Of a stretch of DNA of 64,000 bases, positions 21,587-32,599 are shown in pieces (positions within the stretch are counted from its first letter, which is position 1; every line of letters begins with the position of its first letter). The position numbers and the translations under genes are program-made. The notes under the pieces are model-generated. The model searched no databases. It was not told where the DNA came from and worked only from the letters and a program-made list of their open reading frames with translations. This stretch comes from Saccopteryx bilineata (lineage: Eukaryota; Chordata; Mammalia; Chiroptera; Emballonuridae). The stretch spans positions 189,381,140 to 189,445,139 of the forward strand of contig NC_089493.1 in the NCBI RefSeq assembly GCF_036850765.1, written 5' to 3'.

Positions 21587-22126
21587 CCATATGTGACTTT
21601 CTATCAACTCAATTTGAAATTTTTTAAACCACTTTCACAAGTGGGAAACTAGCAGTTTCTATTGCCAGAAATAGAAAGGATCCTTCAAAATACAGTGGAG
21701 GAAAAAAATAAAAAGAAAAGCTACCATCATGATATTCTAGCTCGATACTGTGGCCTGCCCACGACCCCAACATTGGGCCCAGCCACAGGCTTGTGCCGCC
21801 TCTGTGTTAGGCCGATGGGTGAGCAGTGGAGAGGAATGAAACAGACTAGTGCTTCAGGGGAACCACTCACTTCTTCGCCTTGTACCTCCTGGTCATGCAC
21901 CTGTGCTGGGTTGGGGTGCGGCCCCTCAGCCTGGGACTGACTCTGAGGGGCTCTGTGTGCCATCCTGGGGTCCCTGTTGTAACCAGCATTGGAAGTTTGG
22001 GGAGAGAGGTGCGCACAAGGCATCCACTCTGGGCGCTCCGGAATCTCCTTCCTGCCCACAGCTCTCACATATGATTTCCGACTCCTTGGCCTCTTCTTAC
22101 CCCTCCTGACTTCAGGACAGAATTTG
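21587..22126. other. Unique intronic sequence
   Basis: No feature recognised. It ends in the target duplication tcaggacagaatttg of the next SINE. Confidence 0.5.
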
Positions 22127-22360
22127 AGACCTATTTATTTATTTATTTATTCATTCATTCATTCATTCATTCATTCATTTTTAGAGAGGAGAGAGACAGA
22201 GAGGGAGAGAGAGGAGAAAGAGAGACAGAGAGAGAAGGGGGGAGAAGCTAGAAGCATCAACTCCCATATGTGCCTTGACCAGGAGAGCCCAGGGTTTCGA
22301 ACCAGCAACCTCAGCATTTCCAGGTTGACGCTTTATCCACTGCGCCACTACAGGTCACGC
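22127..22360 (-). mobile_element. Family B SINE with (ATTT)/(ATTC) tail
   Basis: Reverse orientation: (TATT)n then (CATT)n tail, purine-rich block, 'agcatcaactcccatatgtg', 'ggtttcgaaccagcaacc', 'ctttatccactgcgccac'. Perfect 15-bp target duplication tcaggacagaatttg at 22112-22126 and 22361-22375. Confidence 0.95.
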
Positions 22361-22500
22361 TCAGGACAGAATTTGGGGTTGGGAGTAAGTGGGGGAGAAT
22401 AACAGGGCTGTGAAGAGGAAGGGGAAAAACATGAGCAAAGCCTAGAAAGAGCCAGACTTCTTTGGGGTGCTGGGATAGGGGAGGTAAATTCTGCCAGGAT

Positions 22501-22718
22501 GCCGTACTTTCTGTTCCATAAGATGCACTTACCCCCCCCCAAAAAAAAAAGTGGAGGGGGAAATGCCCATGCATCTTATGGAGTGAAAAATACAGTATTT
22601 TATTAAATACTTTAATACACCATTTGGTTCAGAATATTTTTTTTTCCTTATTTTCCTCCTTAAGACCCTGGGTGTGTCTTATGGTCAGGTGTGTCTTATG
22701 GAGTGAAAAATATGGTAG
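22501..22718. mobile_element. Possible MITE with CATAAGA-type inverted termini
   Basis: The left end 'ctgttccataagatgcac' and the right end 'gtgtcttatggagtgaaa' are inverted relatives over about 28 bp. A further direct copy of the right-end motif, 'gcatcttatggagtgaaa', sits inside at 22571. Size and termini suit a Tc/mariner-type MITE; family and target site are not established. Confidence 0.55.
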
Positions 22719-23704
22719 TTCCATCTCTGAGGCCAGTTAGTGCTGGGAAACAAACAAGCCAACAAACAAAAATTGCATAAAAAAATTCTGCGTCTCAAGT
22801 GTGTGTGTTAACATTTGCCTGGGCTTTTTCCTTACCTGAATCCAGGCGATGCCCCTGAACTTACAAAGAAGTTGGGTCCAGTGGTCCTTCAGTCAGAAAA
22901 GCGATTTCTTAGCCACCAGGAACAGAATAGCGTCTCTGGTTACCAACCGCTGAGAATGTCCTGGCACATTCCTCCCTGGGGCCGAGCTGTTGTGTTTGCT
23001 GTCCGGCCCGGAGGCTGCTGGGGGTAGGGATTCCAGTTTTCAGCTTTTCCTTTCACCAGAGCGTTGGAAGAGCAGCAGCGAGGCAGCTGACCGTGCCAAC
23101 TCTGTCCCCTTCTCGCCCAGGGGAAGGCTGGGAGGCTGAAATTCCTGAGGACGGTTGTCCCAACAACCGGAGAGGGTCCAGTGGGCAGCTTGGGCCCTGC
23201 CCACTGGGCCAAAGGCTCCAGCAGCACCCCAGGCTCTTGCTGAGGCATGGCCCGCTAGGAAGGAAGGTGAGGGGTCCCCAGGGAATGAGGTGCTGCCCTG
23301 TGGAGTGCTCTTCCTGTGGCAGACGAGCTGCAGGTGCTCCTGGGAGCTCCCAGCAAAGGGCATGCGTGGCACGGTGCGGGCATGGAACTTAGTGGGCATG
23401 CCAGAACACATGCACGGATTGTTCTCTGAGGAAGGTTGTTGGGTCTTTGGCCCTGCCAGAGAAGGGTCCTGAAGCCTGACCCCTGCTCCTTCTGGTGTTG
23501 GTGGTCAGACCTTCTTCCAGGGACCACCTGCAAACCCGGCACCGTTTCCGGTTCTGTGTGAGAGAGTACTGGAGGCCCCCAGACTAGGGCGCAGGGAGAG
23601 GACTTAGCAACTTCTCCCACGACTTGAGGAAGAACTTTGGCTAACGCTGCCATTTCAAAAATAACCAATATTGTAGGAAATTGGCTCTGTAGCAGTTGGA
23701 AGAT
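22719..23704. other. Unique intronic sequence
   Basis: No transposon or RNA gene recognised; open frames up to 137 codons lack domains. Confidence 0.5.
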
Positions 23705-23705
23705 T

Positions 23706-23737
<32 letters not shown>

Positions 23738-23923
23738 TATTTTTTTTTATTGGTTGGATTTAGAGAGAGAGAGGAAGGAAGGGAGAGAAAGAGGGGAAGA
23801 AAGAAGCATTCCATTGTTGCTCCACTTAGTTGTACTTTTATTGGTCACTTCCCATGTGTGCCCTGACTGGGGATCGAACCCTCAACCTTGGTGTTTCGGG
23901 ACAGGGTTCTAACTTTCCAGGGC
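23705..23923 (-). mobile_element. Family D SINE with (AT)n next to its tail
   Basis: A-run, (AT)10 and T-run at 23705-23750, then 'gagagagaggaaggaagg', 'atgtgtgccctgactggggatcg'-type block, 'ctcaaccttggtgtttcggg' and 'ccagggc'. Perfect 14-bp target duplication agcagttggaagat at 23691-23704 and 23924-23937. Confidence 0.93.
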
Positions 23924-24129
23924 AGCAGTTGGAAGATCTTAACCTCCTCCGGTCAACAGACCCTTCTGAGAATTGGACAAAGGTTAAGATGCTTCCTGAA
24001 GAAAAGCGTGGACACGGTTTTTGGCATATAATTTCAGGGGGCACATGGACCCCGCATTCATAAACTGCTGCCCTAGATTGACTTAGAAACTACTCATCAC
24101 TATCTCCTGCTTATGTCCCCCGCCCCCCA

Positions 24130-24295
24130 TTTAGCTAGGTTGGAAATAATGATTGTTTACTGCATTCAGGTAGCTTGCTGAGAGCTTTACGTGGGTGATT
24201 TCTTTTAATCTACCTGCCAACCCTGAGAACAGGGAGTTATCTACTCAAGGAACCTGTAGCTCAGGGGAGCTGGGTTTGAAGCCACTCTGACAGGC
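24130..24295 (-). mobile_element. MIR SINE remnant
   Basis: Reverse order: 'agcttgctgagagctttacg', 'cttttaatctacctgccaacc', 'cagggagttatctactcaagg', 'gctgggtttgaagccac'. Confidence 0.75.
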
Positions 24296-24519
24296 GTGCT
24301 GACTCTCCAACCCTGCAGTGTTTCTGATCACTGCAGCGCTCAGCTGCTGGCTCGGTCAAGGCCCACCAGCCTGCCTGGTGCCTGAGGAATTTGGCTTGGG
24401 GGAATGGAGCTGGGACAGGCATGAGCTGGCTTACCTGCCACCCTCTGGCCCCAGACCATGGCTAACCCGGGAGCAAGTGTGGAAAATGGGAACAGGGTGA
24501 GCCTTGGAGTCCTGGCATC

Positions 24520-24720
24520 TCGGATCTGCTGCATGCTACCTGAGCGAGCTTGGCAAGGGACCTACGCTCTCCAGGCCTTGGTTTTGTTTTCTGTAGGATG
24601 GGGAGATGCACATACGCTGGTGGCAAGGGTAGTTCTGAGCATAAAGTAAGCCAAGTCGGGTAGGGCAGCTAGCGCAGAGCCTGACACGTGGGAGACACTC
24701 GGGGTCGCCAGCACATTCAG
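24520..24720 (+). mobile_element. MIR SINE remnant
   Basis: Sense order: 'ctgctgcatgctacctgag', 'cttggttttgttttctgtagg', 'gagcctgacacgtgggagac'. It is truncated by the family A SINE on its right. Confidence 0.6.
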
Positions 24721-25115
24721 CTTTTTTTTAATTAATTTTTTTTTTTTTTGTATCTTTCTGAAGCTGGAAACGGGGAGGCAGTCAGACAGACTCCCGCGTG
24801 CGCCCGACCTGGATCCACCTGGCACGCCCACCAAGGGGCGATGCTCTGCCCATCCGGGGCATCGCTCTGTCACGACCAGAGCCACTCTAGCGCCTGGGGC
24901 AGAGGCCAAGGAGCCATCCCCAGCACCCGGGCTATCTTTTGCTCCAGTGGAGTCTCGGCTGCAGGAGGGGAAGAGAGAGACAGAGAGGAAGGAGAGGGGT
25001 TGGGGGAGGGGTGGAGAAGCAGATAGGGCCTCTCCTGGGTGCCCTGGTGAGGAATCGAACCCAGGACTTCCATACGCCAGGCCGACGCTCTACCACTGAG
25101 CCAACCGGCCAGGGC
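24721..25115 (-). mobile_element. Family A SINE, single CTCF-like block
   Basis: Reverse orientation: T-rich tail, 'tctgaagctggaaacgggg', a single block 'cccaccaaggggcgat' at 24827-24842 (one mismatch to the CTCF core), 'cagaggccaaggagccatcc', and tRNA head 'ctctaccactgagccaacc'. The flanks cattcagcttttt and cgttaagcttttt are an imperfect target duplication. Confidence 0.9.
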
Positions 25116-25229
25116 TACGTTAAGCTTTTTACTAGAAGTCCCCACAAAACACTTAAGTCAAACGGAGACTGAGTTACCACCTAGCTCTCCAGCAGTTGGC
25201 AGACAGGTCGTGTGATCCAGCATTCTCCT

Positions 25230-25320
25230 CTCACTGGTAAGGCTGAGACTCACTGACAAGCGACTTGCCCAGGGTCACACAGCCAATAAATGCCAACCTT
25301 GAGTCTCCAGTACCGGTCTC
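25230..25320 (-). mobile_element. MIR fragment
   Basis: 'ctgacaagcgacttgccc' and 'agggtcacacagccaataaa' are the reverse MIR core. Confidence 0.7.
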
Positions 25321-25538
25321 CTTTTCTCTTTCTCTTGTGAAAACTCTTCCCTGAAAATCAGATCCAGTTTTTCCTTGTCTGTTGTAAGTGGTTTGAGAAT
25401 CTTTTATGCTTGTGGCTGAGTTGTTCAAAATCCCTGTTCACTGTGTCGACCAACAGGTTTCTTCCACGGGGCCACAAGCGTTGCTCAGTTGTGTCATAGG
25501 AATGTGTTATTTGTTGAACGGTTAAAAGTACCAGCAAC

Positions 25539-25730
25539 GCCTGACCTGTGGTGGCGCAGTGGATAAAGTGTCAACCTGGAATGCTAAGGTTGCCGGTTCG
25601 AAACCCGGGGCTTGCCAGGTCAAGGCACATGTGGAAGTTGATGCTTCCTGCTCTCCTTCTCCTCCTCCTTTCTCTCTCTCTCTTTCCCCTAAAATGAATA
25701 AATAAAATATTTAAAATAAATAAATAAAAA
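25539..25730 (+). mobile_element. Family B SINE, 16-bp perfect target duplication
   Basis: 'gcctgacctgtggtggcgc', 'gtcaacctggaatgctaagg', 'cggttcgaaacccggggc', 'gaagttgatgcttcctgc' and an AT-rich tail. taaaagtaccagcaac is identical at 25523-25538 and 25731-25746. Confidence 0.97.
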
Positions 25731-25828
25731 TAAAAGTACCAGCAACTGTGAGTTGCTACTATATATATAATCGATTAAGATGGATTTAATTGATTATTGT
25801 CCAACTAGTGTCACTTTTCACCAATTTC

Positions 25829-26013
25829 TTTTTCTTTTAGAAAGATGCATTCTTTTTAAAAGATTTTTATTTATTCCTTTTAGAGAGAAAGGGGGAGGAA
25901 CAGGAAGCATCAACTCCCATATGTGCCTTGACCGGGCAAGGCCCGGGTTTCAAACTGGTGACCTCAGCGTTCCAGGTCGACGCTTTATCCACTGTGCCAC
26001 CGCAGGCCAGACC
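25829..26013 (-). mobile_element. Family B SINE
   Basis: Reverse orientation: tail, 'agcatcaactcccatatgtg', 'ccgggtttcaaactggtgac', 'gctttatccactgtgccacc', 'ggccag'. Target duplication ttcaccaatttc at 25817-25828 and 26014-26025. Confidence 0.93.
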
Positions 26014-26254
26014 TTCACCAATTTCCTAAGCAGGAGTTATAACCACCCTGTCGTGGAGTTGACGCAAAGCCTCTCTTCTCTGCGCTGCTTTTTGTGATCC
26101 ACTAATTAGAGGGCTTTTCTTCTTTTCCCATTCCATTGAGATATCTTAAGCCAATTATTAAGAAATATATAAGATTAAAAATTGCTAGTATAGATAACAG
26201 GAAGAAATAAGAGACTTTGGAACCCATAAAGGAATAAAGAAATAATAAATGCTA

Positions 26255-26450
26255 ACATGAATGTTCACTCTATGCTGCGTACCTAAGTGTGTTTATACTA
26301 CGAACTCACTGAATCCTCCCCACCAACGGCCAGCGAAAGACTGTTATCTGGATCTTCTGATGAGGAAAGTGAGACGGAGAGAGGTGAGGAAACTTTTTCA
26401 AGGTCACTAGTAGGTGATGCAACCAGGACTGGAGCCCAGGTAGTAAATTC
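26255..26450 (-). mobile_element. MIR SINE remnant
   Basis: Near-complete reverse MIR: 'atgctaacatgaatgttcac', 'ctgatgaggaaagtgagac', 'ttcaaggtcactagtaggtg', 'caaccaggactggagccc'. Confidence 0.8.
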
Positions 26451-28454
26451 CTGAGGCCGCAGTCATCGTGGCTGTCATCGCAGGAGCAGCTCCAGGGCGG
26501 TCTGTGGACAGGTGGACCTTGATTGAGAGCCAACGTGAAATGAGCTAAATTAAATTCTCTCTTGGGTCTCAGGGAGAGGTGGGCAGAGGAGGCTGGATCA
26601 GAGAAGCTGGTGAGGTCCACGTGGCTTAGGAGATTGTTGGGCACAGACTTGACCTTCAGGGAGTAGCCAGCTAACCAGAGCTCTTGGGAGGGACAGGGCA
26701 GGACAGGGATGGAGCCGGGGAAATTCAGAAGGATGCAGTGTGGGGAGGGTTCAGAGTCCTTTCCAAAGGCGCTTGGGTAAAGGCTCCCAACAGCCAGGGA
26801 ATTAGGAGCCATGATAGCTCCTCTCTGTCGCCACCCCTCCCGCTTTCAGCCTCGCCAAACTGACCTGGTTCTGCAGTCCCCGGGGACCTCAAGTAGCTGG
26901 GAAACACTGCGCTTTTGACAAGAGGAGAATCGGGTTGCCTTAGTTACTGGGAAGGTTGGAATGCCAAGCTCAGGTGCACATAAGGAAAGCAAGGCTCGAC
27001 AGCAGTGGCCATTGGAGGTGCTGCAAAGCTCTGGGCTGGAAGCAGCCTTGGTCTGGTCTTGAAGGCATTTGCAGGGGGTGTGCCAACTTAGCTGGTGTGG
27101 GCTGTCTGTGCTCAGTGTCGGGAAAGTGAGGATTTGCAGCCCCCCTGCTCAGCGAGGGCCCCCCCCATCAGAGAAATCCACTTCCTTTGAGAAAGGCTTG
27201 GGTGACATCACCTAGCGCTTCCACGGGGGGTGGGGGGGCAGGGGAGGGGGGCCGGGACAGGGCTGAGTCTGTGTGAACCCCCCCCCCCCGCCAGCCTCGC
27301 CCAGCACAGAGGACCAGCCAGCCTCACACCCTCTGGTAGCACAGGGAGCAGACAGAAGGCTCTGGTCATTGTTGCTGCTGCTGCTGCTGACCAGCGTCCC
27401 GGCTGTGCTGAATCCCTGTTTCAGAGTGAGATAAAAGCCGAGAAAACTCAGAAACTGGATACAGTGGCGTTTGGTTATCTAACCTTCACCAGCAGGCCAT
27501 TAGGCCTCCAGCTCCTGAGCCGAGAGAGAGACCTCGTGCCAAAACAATGGGGGGAGATTGAGGAAGGGGGTGGGCGGGGACAGGCGGTCACCGTTGTGTA
27601 GGAAGAACATAGAACATTCTATAATGATGCTGGCCAGGGCGGTGGGGGTGGAGGAGGGAAGAAAAGGACAAGTGTGGTGGGTCCCACGCCCCCTCCCTCC
27701 CCAGTTCCCTTCTCAGTGCTTCTTCTACCCGTGACATCTCAGCACCGTCTGGAAGAAACGGGATCTTTCAGTTTCAAATGTCTGCCTAAGAAAAGGGACT
27801 GAGGCTTAAGTTCTCGTTCAATGGTCAGCCAGAAAGAAAAAAAAAATGAAGCTGCATTAAGATGAGGGACACCTTTGTTGGCTTTTTTCTCCCCCCCCCC
27901 CCCACTCCATTTATCACTCTAGCAGCCAGGAACACCAGGCCAACGGCAGCTGCTGACGGGCCCCCAGCCGGTTGCCTGCTGTCACCGGGCCGGTTAGGTG
28001 GCAGCCCTGCCGTCCCCCCCCCCCCCCACTGGCTTCCTCCCCGCCCAGTGACAGTGGCTTGTTTGATTCTATTTGTCACTGGGGCAGCCCTCAGGATCCA
28101 CTGACTGGTATACCGGCCTTGGAATGGGGTGTGTGTGTGTATCAGGATACAGGCATCAGGTGGCTGTGCTCGGATGAGATGACCCTGGGACAGCCTTCCA
28201 ATCCCACATCTGTTGGGGGGCCCCTTTCTTGGATAGCTGGAGCTCCGTGAGCATCTTGCCTGCCTGGGTCCTCCAGGAATTCCTTACAAGGGCAGCGTTT
28301 GTCTCTGTGTCATTGACAGTGAGGACAGTAGCTGGCACCTGGTGCGAGTGATGAGGCTCATCATCATGGTTTTATCTTGAATCGTCTTTGTCCAGTACCC
28401 CGCCAGTCATGTGCAAGAAAGACACAGCGGCTTGTTGTGTTTGTCCGGCATTGT
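26451..28454. other. Unique intronic sequence with G- and C-runs
   Basis: Two kb without a confident transposon. It holds a G-quadruplex motif (27225-27251), C13 at 27891-27903 and C14 at 28014-28027, and five GCT units at about 27374-27391. Confidence 0.5.
27225..27251 (+). other. G-quadruplex motif
   Basis: At least four G-runs (6, 7, 4 and 6 G) are separated by one or two bases on the + strand, so it would form in the pre-mRNA as well as in DNA. Confidence 0.7.
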
Positions 28455-28585
28455 GCGAATAGGGAGGCTGACCACAGCCGAGCGACAGGCTCAAGCTCCT
28501 ACAGGTAGAAGAAAGAGGCAGAGCTGGAGTCTGAATGTAGGTCCGTCCGATTTCAAAGCCTTACTCTTTGTACCACTGTACGCCC
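28455..28585 (-). mobile_element. MIR fragment (diverged)
   Basis: 'agaggcagagctggagtctg' followed by 'ttactctttgtaccactgta' is the reverse complement of the tRNA-derived end of MIR. Confidence 0.6.
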
Positions 28586-28639
28586 CCCGGTGACTTCAGA
28601 GACAGGAAGGGAGGAGAGAGAGGGGCCGGAAAGGAAGAT

Positions 28640-28735
28640 GGATTTTTATAAAATTTAATTTATTGGGGTGACATTGTTAATAAAATGATATAGGCTTCAG
28701 GTGTACAGTTCTATAATACATCATCTGTAAGGGGA
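28640..28735 (-). mobile_element. L1 3' UTR fragment, short
   Basis: 'aatttattggggtgacattg', 'taggcttcaggtgtacag' and 'ttctataatacatcatctg' are the reverse complement of a laurasiatherian L1 3' end. Heavily 5'-truncated. Confidence 0.8.
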
Positions 28736-28749
28736 AAGGGACTTTTAAA

Positions 28750-28876
28750 AAAATCTTATTGAATGATTTTAACAAGAGAGTAAGGGGGAGAGAGAGTGAG
28801 AGAGACAGAAACATCAATTTTTTTTTTCTTGTATGTGCCTTGACCAGGAATTGAACCAAAGCTACCTGGCCAGGGC
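28750..28876 (-). mobile_element. Family D SINE, partial
   Basis: Tail, 'agagagacagaaacatcaat', 'atgtgccttgaccaggaatt' and 'ctacctggccagggc', but the middle of the tRNA head is deleted. gaaagggacttttaa and ggaagggatattttaa are the likely worn target duplication. Confidence 0.75.
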
Positions 28877-29039
28877 GGAAGGGATATTTTAACTACAAGG
28901 AAATAAACAGAAACACACCTGTCAGCATGCAGACACCTGGTTCAGTAGGGAGCAGAATGTTTGTGGGGTTCCAGCCAAACATCGCTTTGACCTACCACAC
29001 TGTTCCCCACAGTGGGCAAGGCTTCATCAAGACCTTCAG

Positions 29040-29212
29040 ATCTTCAGAGCCAGCTCCTGGCTCCGCCCTTCACACCTCCTACATGACCTTGAACAAGTTC
29101 CTTCTTCTCAGCCGTGTGAGGGAAGCACCTGCCTACCCCCCGAGGGTTGCAATGAGGGTGAAATGGCCTCAGGCAGGTCACGCACGTCTTACTTAGCCTG
29201 GCACCTGGGGCA
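29040..29212 (+). mobile_element. MIR SINE remnant
   Basis: 'cctacatgaccttgaacaag', 'ccttcttctcagccgtgtg', 'gagggttgcaatgagggtg' and 'cttagcctggcacc' follow MIR sense order. Confidence 0.7.
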
Positions 29213-29689
29213 CCTCAGGCTTCTGGGTGGGAGCTGTGCTGACTTGGGCCCGTGGACCCGCCCGCCTGTGTGTCTGTGTGTCAGGAAGGGAGCGGGAGCC
29301 ATCGTCCTCACCAACTCGGGTCTCTTCCTGGTGAGCCACAGTGACATCAGCACCTGCAGGCCACCTTGGCAGCGCTCCTTACCTAAGTCAGTCAGTATAT
29401 TCTTCTCCCCCTGGTCTTATCAGAGCCAAGCCCTTCTGAGGAATTTCTGGAGTGAAGAGACTCCTCCGGGAGCCGGCTGCGGGTGAAGCAGGTTAATGAG
29501 CTGTTGTTCACAAGGCAGAGCTCAGAGGGCGGGGCAGAGACTGGGGGTCTGTGGAGTTCAGGTCCCCTCACTCAGGGAAGTGCCCCCTCCCCATGCACTG
29601 TGCATTGTTGGAGAGCCTGCTGACTTTAGCCCGATGGAGGCACTGAAGGGCACTGGTATTTATCACGCCCCACCCAGCTGGGGGCTGGC
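29213..29689. other. Unique intronic sequence
   Basis: No feature recognised. Confidence 0.5.
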
Positions 29690-29835
29690 CATTCACTCAG
29701 CAGGGATTGATTGAGTGCCCACTGGGCTCCAGGCCGTGTTGCCCATGGGGGAGGGTCAGAGCAGAGTCCCTGCTGTCACGGGTGGCCCCTGGGACCAGGA
29801 AGACAGTCAAACAGTCAAACAGATCAATTGCACGG
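29690..29835. mobile_element. Old L2/L3-like LINE remnant
   Basis: 'ttgattgagtgcccactggg', 'ctccaggccgtgttgccc' and 'gcagagtccctgctgtcacg' resemble the common 'growing table' L2/L3 consensus; strongly diverged. Confidence 0.45.
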
Positions 29836-30065
29836 TGCATGAGGGGGCTTGTTGTCTTGGAGTCTTTAGCCCATCTTAGGAAGGTGGGGGGCAGGCTCAT
29901 CCCAGACGGATGCTGGTTGGCCGTTGGGATGTGAACTTAGACTCACAGAGCCCGGAGACCTTTGTGCCTTCAGTAGGGTGCTTACCGGGAGCCTGCTGCG
30001 GTGCGCAGGACACCGGGCTGAGTGCGGGGGAGACAGGACAGGTGGTCTCCCACTCAGCATTCACT

Positions 30066-30098
30066 GCAGGTCGGTGAGAGACCGCGTCACCGACCTGC
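30066..30098. other. Perfect 12-bp hairpin
   Basis: gcaggtcggtga (30066-30077) and tcaccgacctgc (30087-30098) are exact reverse complements around a 9-nt loop. It has no U-run after it and no matching family, so its role is unknown. Confidence 0.85.
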
Positions 30099-30184
30099 GC
30101 CACCGGGCAGACCAGACATGCCTGGCTCTCCAGTCCCCGGCTCCCTTCCTCTCCTGTTTCGTCTGGACACGGCCAGTCATTCGA

Positions 30185-30300
30185 AAATATTTATTGGAGG
30201 GCCTGTAAATGGATCGAGTGTCTGTCACAGGCTGGCATTGGGCCAGCGCTGGGGGTTCAGCTGTGATTAAACCAACAAAAATACTAGCCTTGCGCGGGCA
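30185..30300. mobile_element. Old L2/L3-like LINE remnant
   Basis: 'aaaatatttattggagggcc', 'cattgggccagcgctggggg' and 'ttcagctgtgattaaacc' match the same consensus pattern as the element at 29690. Confidence 0.45.
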
Positions 30301-30309
30301 GGCAGGCGG

Positions 30310-30430
30310 AGGCTTCAGAGCCCCCTGGAGGGCTTGTTAACCCCGCTCCCACCCCCAGTGTGTTGGGAGGGCTGCTGGGGGGACGGAGATTTGCATTTCC
30401 AACAGGTCCCAGTGGAGGCATTGACTCTTT
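30310..30430. mobile_element. MER5-type hAT fragment
   Basis: 'ccctggagggcttgttaacc' and 'gagatttgcatttccaacag' are ordered MER5A landmarks. Confidence 0.65.
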
Positions 30431-31496
30431 CACAATAACCTGGGAGGAGGCATCCTATGATCCCTGTTTTAGAGCCTGGGAAACTGAAGGAGGCAGGTGA
30501 GGTCACTGGGCCCTCGTTCTTATGCTAAGAAGGCTAAAGGAAGTGGTCCCGGAGCTGACCCTGTTTACCTGCCTGGCTGGGATTGTTAAGGGCCAGTCCT
30601 ATTGTTCGGCTGGCCCCGAGCCTGACTGGTGGCCAGTCTCCCCTGTGGAATAAATCACTGGGAAGCGGGAGGTCTGAGGGGATTCCAGAAGCCTGAAGGA
30701 AGTTTTCTTTGCATTGGAATGTTCATGAGGACCCAAGAAAGTGGTCCACCTCGTTTCTCAGGGGCCCTGAGCCAGGGCACTTCCTGATCTGAGCTTTAGA
30801 GGAAGGGGTCTCTGGCTGCTTCACTGAGGACTGCCAGACCCCACCCAGTCACACCGCCACTCGAGTGGGTACAGGGGAGGGGTAGGAAAGGCAAGCCCCA
30901 CCCCTCGAAGAACCCTCTGGACAGGTTGGTAGATATAGTCCGTGGCTGTTCTGTTTGACTATGACTTTAATTTTACCTCTAATCTTCTCCCTATAGCTAG
31001 TTGTGACCTTGGCCTTTTGCTACTTAAACCCTCCTGAGCCTCACAATTTTGCCATTGGCGAAATGAGAATTAATTAGACCCCTGATGGGGTTGGTCAGAA
31101 ATCAAACTAGAGGGCTCTCCTTGTATTCAAGGGCCACTGTCGGATCGGTCTGCCAGCCGCCTTCAAGGCCTCCTTGACAGCTTTATCTGTCGTTAGTAAT
31201 AGTTTCCGCTCAGTACGTGTATTTTGAGTACCGGATTTATCTTTATCTTTATTTATTTTTTTGGATGTAAGCCCCTCTTCCTTGTTTCTGTACTGATCGA
31301 ACATAAGCAGGTATCGTCTCAGTAAACAGTGACATTTGCCAGTAGGAATACTAAGAGGGATCTTAACAGCTCAAGAAGTTTCAAAACCTGCCCAAGGGGT
31401 TTATTTCCTTTGCTGACATCAAAGCAAACATTTGCCGGCAGGCAGCGGAGGACCCTGGGTATTTCTTCAGCCTTCTCATTGGTCAGCGTGCCCCAG
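30431..31496. other. Intronic sequence, mostly unique, with a MIR trace
   Basis: 'ttgtgaccttggccttttgc' and 'gccattggcgaaatgagaat' near 31000-31075 are a diverged sense MIR core. The remainder is unrecognised. Confidence 0.45.
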
Positions 31497-31633
31497 AGGC
31501 TCTCAAAGTGAGGTCCCAGATCAGCACAGGCCCGCTTCACCTGGGGACTTGTTAGAAACACAGAATCCCACATCCCACATCCCACCTTAGACCGACTTGA
31601 GACAGAAACTCTGGTAGGGCGCCCTCCAGGTAA
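31497..31633. mobile_element. MER5A hAT-Charlie element
   Basis: 'ggctctcaaagtgaggtccc', 'cacctggggacttgttagaa' and 'gagacagaaactctggtagg' follow the MER5A order. It is cut by the family D SINE to its right. Confidence 0.75.
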
Positions 31634-31660
31634 CTCTGCTGCCCTCTTCTTCATCCTCTT

Positions 31661-31818
31661 CTTCTTTAAAAAAAAAAAGAAAAAGATACTGATTGATTTT
31701 AGTGAGAGAGGGATAAGAACATCAATCTGTTTCTGTATGTGCCCCGACCAGGGATCGAACTGACAACCTCTGTGCTTTTGGACGATGCTCCAACCAACTG
31801 AGCTATCCGGCCAGGGCG
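31661..31818 (-). mobile_element. Family D SINE
   Basis: A-rich tail, 'aagaacatcaatctgtttctg', 'ccgaccagggatcgaactg', 'ccaaccaactgagctatcc', 'ggccagggc'. Flanks ctctgctgccctcttct and ctctgctgccttcttc are the target duplication. Confidence 0.9.
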
Positions 31819-31984
31819 TCTCTGCTGCCTTCTTCACGTCTGGGAACCACTGGCCAGATGTTTGTAGCCAGAACTGGCGAAGACAGTCTGCTAGTGGTTG
31901 CCGGCAAAAGAGGGCCAGGTTTGAAGAACTTACTGAGCACACACAGCTGAAGCCATTGGAAATGGTCTCTGTTGGCTTATGAAT

Positions 31985-32171
31985 TTTTTTTTTGTATATT
32001 TTATTTATTGATTTTTAGAGAGAGAGGAGTGAGAGAAAAAGAGAGAAGGGGGAGGAGCAGGAAGCATCAACTCCCATATGTGCCTTGACCAGGCAAGCCC
32101 AAGGTTTTGAACCGGTAACCTCAGTGTTCCAGGTTGAGGCTTTATCTCACTGCGCCACCACAGGTCAGGCA
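31985..32171 (-). mobile_element. Family B SINE
   Basis: Tail, 'agcatcaactcccatatgtg', 'ggttttgaaccggtaacctc', 'ctttatctcactgcgccacc', 'aggtcaggc'. Target duplication gcttatgaat at 31975-31984 and 32172-32181. Confidence 0.92.
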
Positions 32172-32599
32172 GCTTATGAATATTTTAATACTGTCCCCCA
32201 GCCCTGCTTGCCCGAGAGCTGGACCGCACTTCCTTCACCAGGCCCCACCGTCGTGTGACATCTTTGCATCAAGCTGGAGGAATGAAGTTTGGAAACGCCT
32301 CCCCGCTTCCCTGTCCTGGGCTGTGCGGCCCTTGATGCTGTAGAACAGCGTGACTACCTGCGTCTTCTCCATTCTTGGTCCATAGCTTGCCCAGTGGCTG
32401 GCGTGCAGTAGGAGCGCAGTCAGCCGGGAAGTGAGTGCTCCCCAGCGGGGGGAGTTCTGTTTCTGGCCCTTTCTCATGGCAGCAGTCACTCGCTGTTCCA
32501 GAGTCCTCCTCGTCTGCATCCCTCTCCAGTGGGCGAGAACAACCCTTGACCTTCTCTCCACAGCAGGGAACAGGGGCTTGTGTTTGGGAGCTGGGAGTC
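32172..32599. other. Unique intronic sequence with an L2-like trace
   Basis: 'cttgcccagtggctggcgtg' with 'cagtaggagcgcagtcag' near 32388-32425 resembles an L2 3' end. Nothing else recognised. Confidence 0.45.
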
